The notes under the pieces were generated by a model. That model searched no databases. It had not been told where the DNA came from and was given only the letters and a program-made list of their open reading frames with translations. 64,000 nucleotides of DNA from Quercus robur (taxonomy: Eukaryota > Streptophyta > Magnoliopsida > Fagales > Fagaceae): NCBI RefSeq assembly GCF_932294415.1, contig NC_065535.1:91900862-91964861 (forward strand). The letters are read 5' to 3'. Positions within the stretch are counted from its first letter, which is position 1. Each line of letters begins with the position of its first letter. Shown piece after piece: positions 60,807 to 64,000 of the stretch. A program made the translations under genes and the position numbers.

Positions 60807-61388
60807 TAGGAGTGTCCATAGGTCGGGCCAGGTCGAGTTTGTGCCCGACTCGGACTCGACTTGAAGCTGTCTAGTGGGTGAAAACGGAACCTGCAACCGA
60901 CTCGGAATGTTAGTCGGATTAGCCGGTTTGGGTCGTGTTGGGCTTCGGGTTGTACCGGTCGGTTTTGGGTTTCATTGTCGGTGCCGTAGTTTTGGCCGGA
61001 TCTGTCGAGATTTGGCTAGATCACGATGAGATCTCACCGAATCTCAACATGATCTTGCCAGATCTCATCGAATCTGGACGAGATCTCATCTATCTTGTCC
61101 GATCTGATGGGTTTCAAGTAAATTTTTGTCGGAGAACTCGAAGTATCGTCGATTTTTGTATGTTTTCACCGGAGAACTCCAAATATCGCTGGAAGTTTTT
61201 GGCTCTATGCTCGGGTCGGGTTGCTCGGGTTTTGGGAGAGGAAACCTGCCAACTGACTCGAAGACAACGGGTTTTGTGGGCGGCGACCTGCCACCGACCG
61301 TTAGAGTGGTCGGTTCGGGCGATTTCCAATTCCGGTTAGGGTGGGTTGCTCGGTTCAGTCGGGTTCCGGGTTGGATTGGACAGTCCTA
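60807..61388. mobile_element. Non-autonomous hAT-like element with perfect 8-bp target duplication
   Basis: The 582-bp element begins TAGGAGTGTCCA and ends TTGGACAGTCCTA; the ends are inverted repeats (TAGGAGTGTCCA against TAGGACTGTCCAA). CTAAGTAA flanks it on both sides (60799-60806, 61389-61396). An 8-bp duplication with TAGG.GTGTCCA ends is typical of hAT elements. The interior is GC-rich with many GTCGG/CCGAC and GATCTCA/GAGATCT words in both orientations and no transposase. It lies 365 bp upstream of the RBCS start codon. Confidence 0.85.
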
Positions 61389-61396
61389 CTAAGTAA

Positions 61397-61753
61397 CATA
61401 CGGTTCGCGTGCCATAAGTAGATAAGTAGTAATTAATTGCCTTAATACATAAAAAAGGTGTAGTTGGTGATACACTACAGGTTAAAGCACCAAAATAAAA
61501 CACTACACCACATCGTGCCCCACACCCCCCTTTTTTATTATTACCACTCTCCCCCTAACAAAACCACCTTACATCACAATTCATAAACAGCCAGGCCGAC
61601 TCATTGTCCTTTACTTCATCACAACCAATTATACACCCTTCAAACACAAACACTTGTAATACTAATACCACACTCTGTGCCACCTGTTCTGCTTTCTTTT
61701 TATTCAATCTTCTTTGTTAGTACCACCACCACCAGGTCCACCACCGTCTGAAG
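61397..61753 (+). promoter_or_regulatory. RBCS proximal promoter region
   Basis: A GATAAG core (I-box-like, 61421-61426) and a CCAAT (61624-61628) are present, with a TATA-like TTATACA just after it. I see no CACGTG G-box, which classical leaf-type RBCS promoters carry beside the I-box. All roles are inferred. Confidence 0.4.
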
Positions 61754-62776
61754 ATGTCTGCTGGGATCTTTACATCTCCGGTTGCTGCTGTATCGGGCTT
61801 TGTTGGCTTGAAATCAAACTCCACAAAGCTGCCTGCAGTGAGAGAATCTATTGGATGGAGCCAGAAAACTATCTCCAATGGTTCTAAAACTTACTGTATG
61901 AAGGTAATATTGTTGATATAAAACTAAAAACTCACTGATCATTGATTATTATTATTACCAGTTTTTCTCCTTCTAACTTGTTCTGTTTAATTGATAATTT
62001 TTAACAGACATGGAATCCCATTAACAATAAAAAGTTTGAGACACTCTCCTACCTCCCTCCCCTCTCTGAGGATTCAATTGCAAAGGAGGTTGACTACATG
62101 ATGAAAATGGGATGGATTCCTTGCCTTGAGTTTGATGAGGTTAGATGAGATTAATTAACATTTATAGTTAATAATGCTTCCATTATTCCATGTTTCAACA
62201 AATGGAATCTTTATTCATCATCTTGTTTGTATTAAATTAAAAAAAGGGCATGTAAATCATTTGTTTATGTACACCAGTCATATTCCAAATCAATAAGCCA
62301 AAATAACCGGCACACATGAATCTATGCTCATCTTTTCAGAGAATTCATTACTCCCAAGTGATATTAAGACACTACAAATTTTATTGTTTAATCTTTACAA
62401 ACTAATGTGTCGATGATCACAAAACAAAAGAGTAATTCAAACACTTATTTATTATGTTGTTGATGAGTTAAAGTTACGCGGATCACATTCATTATCATGT
62501 CAGTTTGTATAATTTGATGCTTTTGTTTTATTTCTATGGAAGGTGGGGAGTGTTCGTAGAGAGCATAGCCGAATGCCAGGATACTATGATGGGAGGTATT
62601 GGACACTGTGGAAGCTACCCATGTTTGGGTGCAGTGATGCCTCTCAAGTCCTCAATGAAATCCATGAGTGCAGAAAGGCTTACCCAAATGCTTATATTCG
62701 CTGCTTGGCTTTTGACAACAAGAAACAAGCTCAGTGCATGGCCTTTGTCATTCAGAAACCCACCACCAGTGCTTAA
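61754..62776 (+). CDS. RBCS: Rubisco small subunit precursor, divergent type, 3 exons
   Basis: The small subunit of ribulose-1,5-bisphosphate carboxylase, imported into the plastid and assembled as L8S8. Exons: 61754-61903, 62008-62139 and 62543-62776, all phase 0, giving 171 aa. Residues 1-48 are a Ser/Thr/Lys-rich transit peptide ([20 protein letters not shown]) ending at TYC|MK, the usual cleavage point. Mature motifs are [49 protein letters not shown] and [20 protein letters not shown]. The introns sit where dicot RBCS introns do: two codons into the mature protein and in the beta-A/beta-B loop. Differences from leaf-type proteins: [11 protein letters not shown] replaces the usual HGFVYREH..S segment, one residue shorter, and the C-terminus reads [20 protein letters not shown] where leaf forms have GFDN.RQVQC.SF.A.KP. 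This suggests the T-type (non-mesophyll) lineage, an inference. Confidence 0.92.
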
Positions 62777-63480
62777 GGTGCTTGCTTTGGGTTTTTTTTA
62801 ACCTTTCTCTTCAAAGATTTTCAAACCCAATGTTTGTTTTTTAATCCCTTTATGCGGAGCCAATAAGAAATTTGGGTGTTTGTGAAGAGTATTCCTCTAT
62901 TTCTAATATGGTAGGTATCTTCTAATATGTACTAGCAAAGCATCTTTGGAGAAGATACTCGTGAGCTTTTTTTATTCACTCTTTTTGTTGAAAAATAATA
63001 TCTTTTATATGATCTGTGATATGTACTTGCTTATTTATAATAATCTACTTCTATATATTATAATGTGGGACATTACTAGCCCATGGTTTTCAGGCTTCTT
63101 TTTGGTGGGGGCTAGTGGTTTTAAATTCCATCAGATTTGACTTGCCACTGCCCACTGGCACTGGCACTGGCACAATATTGCTACAGGGTTTATTGCTTAT
63201 TTTCCGTCGGCAATGCGAGACAAAAAGTGAGTTTAACAAATGAACTGAATATAAGTTTGAGGTTGGCTCCAAATCCAAAATAATTTGGATCGGATTGGAA
63301 AGATTTTATTTTATTATTCATCTTATTTTTATTTTTATTATATTTTTGATATTATTTATAAGTCTTATTATATTATTTTAATTAATTTTTACTTTTATCT
63401 ACAATATTTTTAGTCAAAAGTTTTCAATTTCAGCAAAATAAACGAATTTTAAACAAACTCTTGTTTAGAGTATGCCAACT
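62777..63480. other. RBCS 3' flank
   Basis: Presumably the 3' UTR for the first 200-250 bases. A GGCACT unit is repeated about three times near 63156-63172. No other feature is seen. Confidence 0.5.
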
Positions 63481-63484
63481 TTAT

Positions 63485-64000
63485 TAGAGCATTCACATCC
63501 CAAAATGCCATCCTATTCTACTTTACCATCCAAAAAAACTACTTTATATAATACAATTTTACAATACTCCAGCATCTAATTTTTATTTTACAATACAACA
63601 TATTAAAATAATATTTTTATACAATAAAATAATATATCCCAAAGTAGGAGAGAGAGTTGGAATTGTTTAATAAAAAGTAGAAGAGAGAAAGAATTAAATA
63701 ATAATATATCTCTTTACCATTCAGCTGCGAAATTTTTTTGCAATATTTGGCTTTGGCTTTTGCAAGTTCTAAGAGTATCCACGTACGGATTTCATATTTC
63801 ATCTTATTTTATCATCTCAAAAAGTTACTTTATCAATTATACCATACCATTTTACAATACACCTAATATCTCAACTTTTATTTTCCTATTCTACTCATTA
63901 AAATAATATTTCTACATAATAAAATAAAATATCCCACAATTACCATCATTTACAATAAAAAACATTATTTATTCTTTCTCTCTCTTTATTTCTGTTCAAC
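63485..64000 (+). repeat. Two tandem copies of a MITE-like repeat, second cut by the window edge
   Basis: Copy 1 (about 63485-63765) and copy 2 (about 63770-64000) share TTTTACAATAC, TTTTTATTTT, CATTAAAATAATATTT, ATAATAAAATAA and ATATCCCA in order. A related segment is at 30.1-30.5 kb (AAGAGCATTTGTATTAGC start). They are non-coding and AT-rich. The right limit is unknown because the window ends. Confidence 0.55.

Noticed and set aside
60935..61339. 134-codon frame upstream of RBCS
   Set aside because: It lies wholly inside the non-autonomous hAT-like element, whose GC-rich interior keeps several frames open at once.

Overview
The window is nuclear DNA of a seed plant. It is AT-rich, its genes have many introns with plant-type GT/AG borders, and the space between genes is filled with transposon debris and simple repeats. 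The four genes are clearly eudicot. The mix of repeats (solo LTRs, tRNA-derived SINEs, L1-like LINE tails, small hAT/Mutator-like elements) looks to me like a woody eudicot, perhaps Fagales, but that lineage guess is a weak inference.

Layout: (1) 1.5-7.7 kb, plus strand: RPA2, the 32-kDa subunit of replication protein A, in 10 exons, with an antisense LINE 3' end in intron 5 and a microsatellite abutting the intron 9 donor. (2) 7.7-20.3 kb: transposon-rich spacer holding a solo LTR, a LINE fragment, several terminal-inverted-repeat elements, and at 14.9-16.0 kb a 1.1-kb inverted repeat whose two arms carry a copied piece of a host coding sequence. (3) 20.6-24.0 kb, plus strand: an AINTEGUMENTA-LIKE transcription factor closest to AIL5/PLT5, in 9 exons including a 9-base microexon. 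(4) 24-48 kb: a gene-poor stretch with a solo LTR with target duplication, fragments of an LTR element with strong hairpins, a MITE, LINE fragments and a 92-bp minisatellite. (5) 48.7-57.4 kb, plus strand: VIL2/VEL1, a VIN3-like PHD-FN3-VID protein working with Polycomb complex 2; its 4.9-kb second intron holds a LINE copy and a degenerate tandem duplication. (6) 58.5-59.7 kb: a miniature LTR element with a nested SINE. (7) 60.8-61.4 kb: a small hAT-like element with a perfect 8-bp target duplication. (8) 61.75-62.78 kb, plus strand: a Rubisco small-subunit gene with a divergent mature protein, possibly of the non-mesophyll type.

The four genes do unrelated jobs (DNA replication, developmental transcription, chromatin silencing, carbon fixation), lie on the same strand and show no sign of functional clustering. 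I see no rRNA, intact tRNA, CRISPR array or bacterial gene. The most interesting non-genic object is the 14.9-16.0 kb inverted repeat, which could be transcribed into a long hairpin matching a host gene. All exon borders were read by eye from splice consensus, reading frame and remembered family sequences; no alignment was run.
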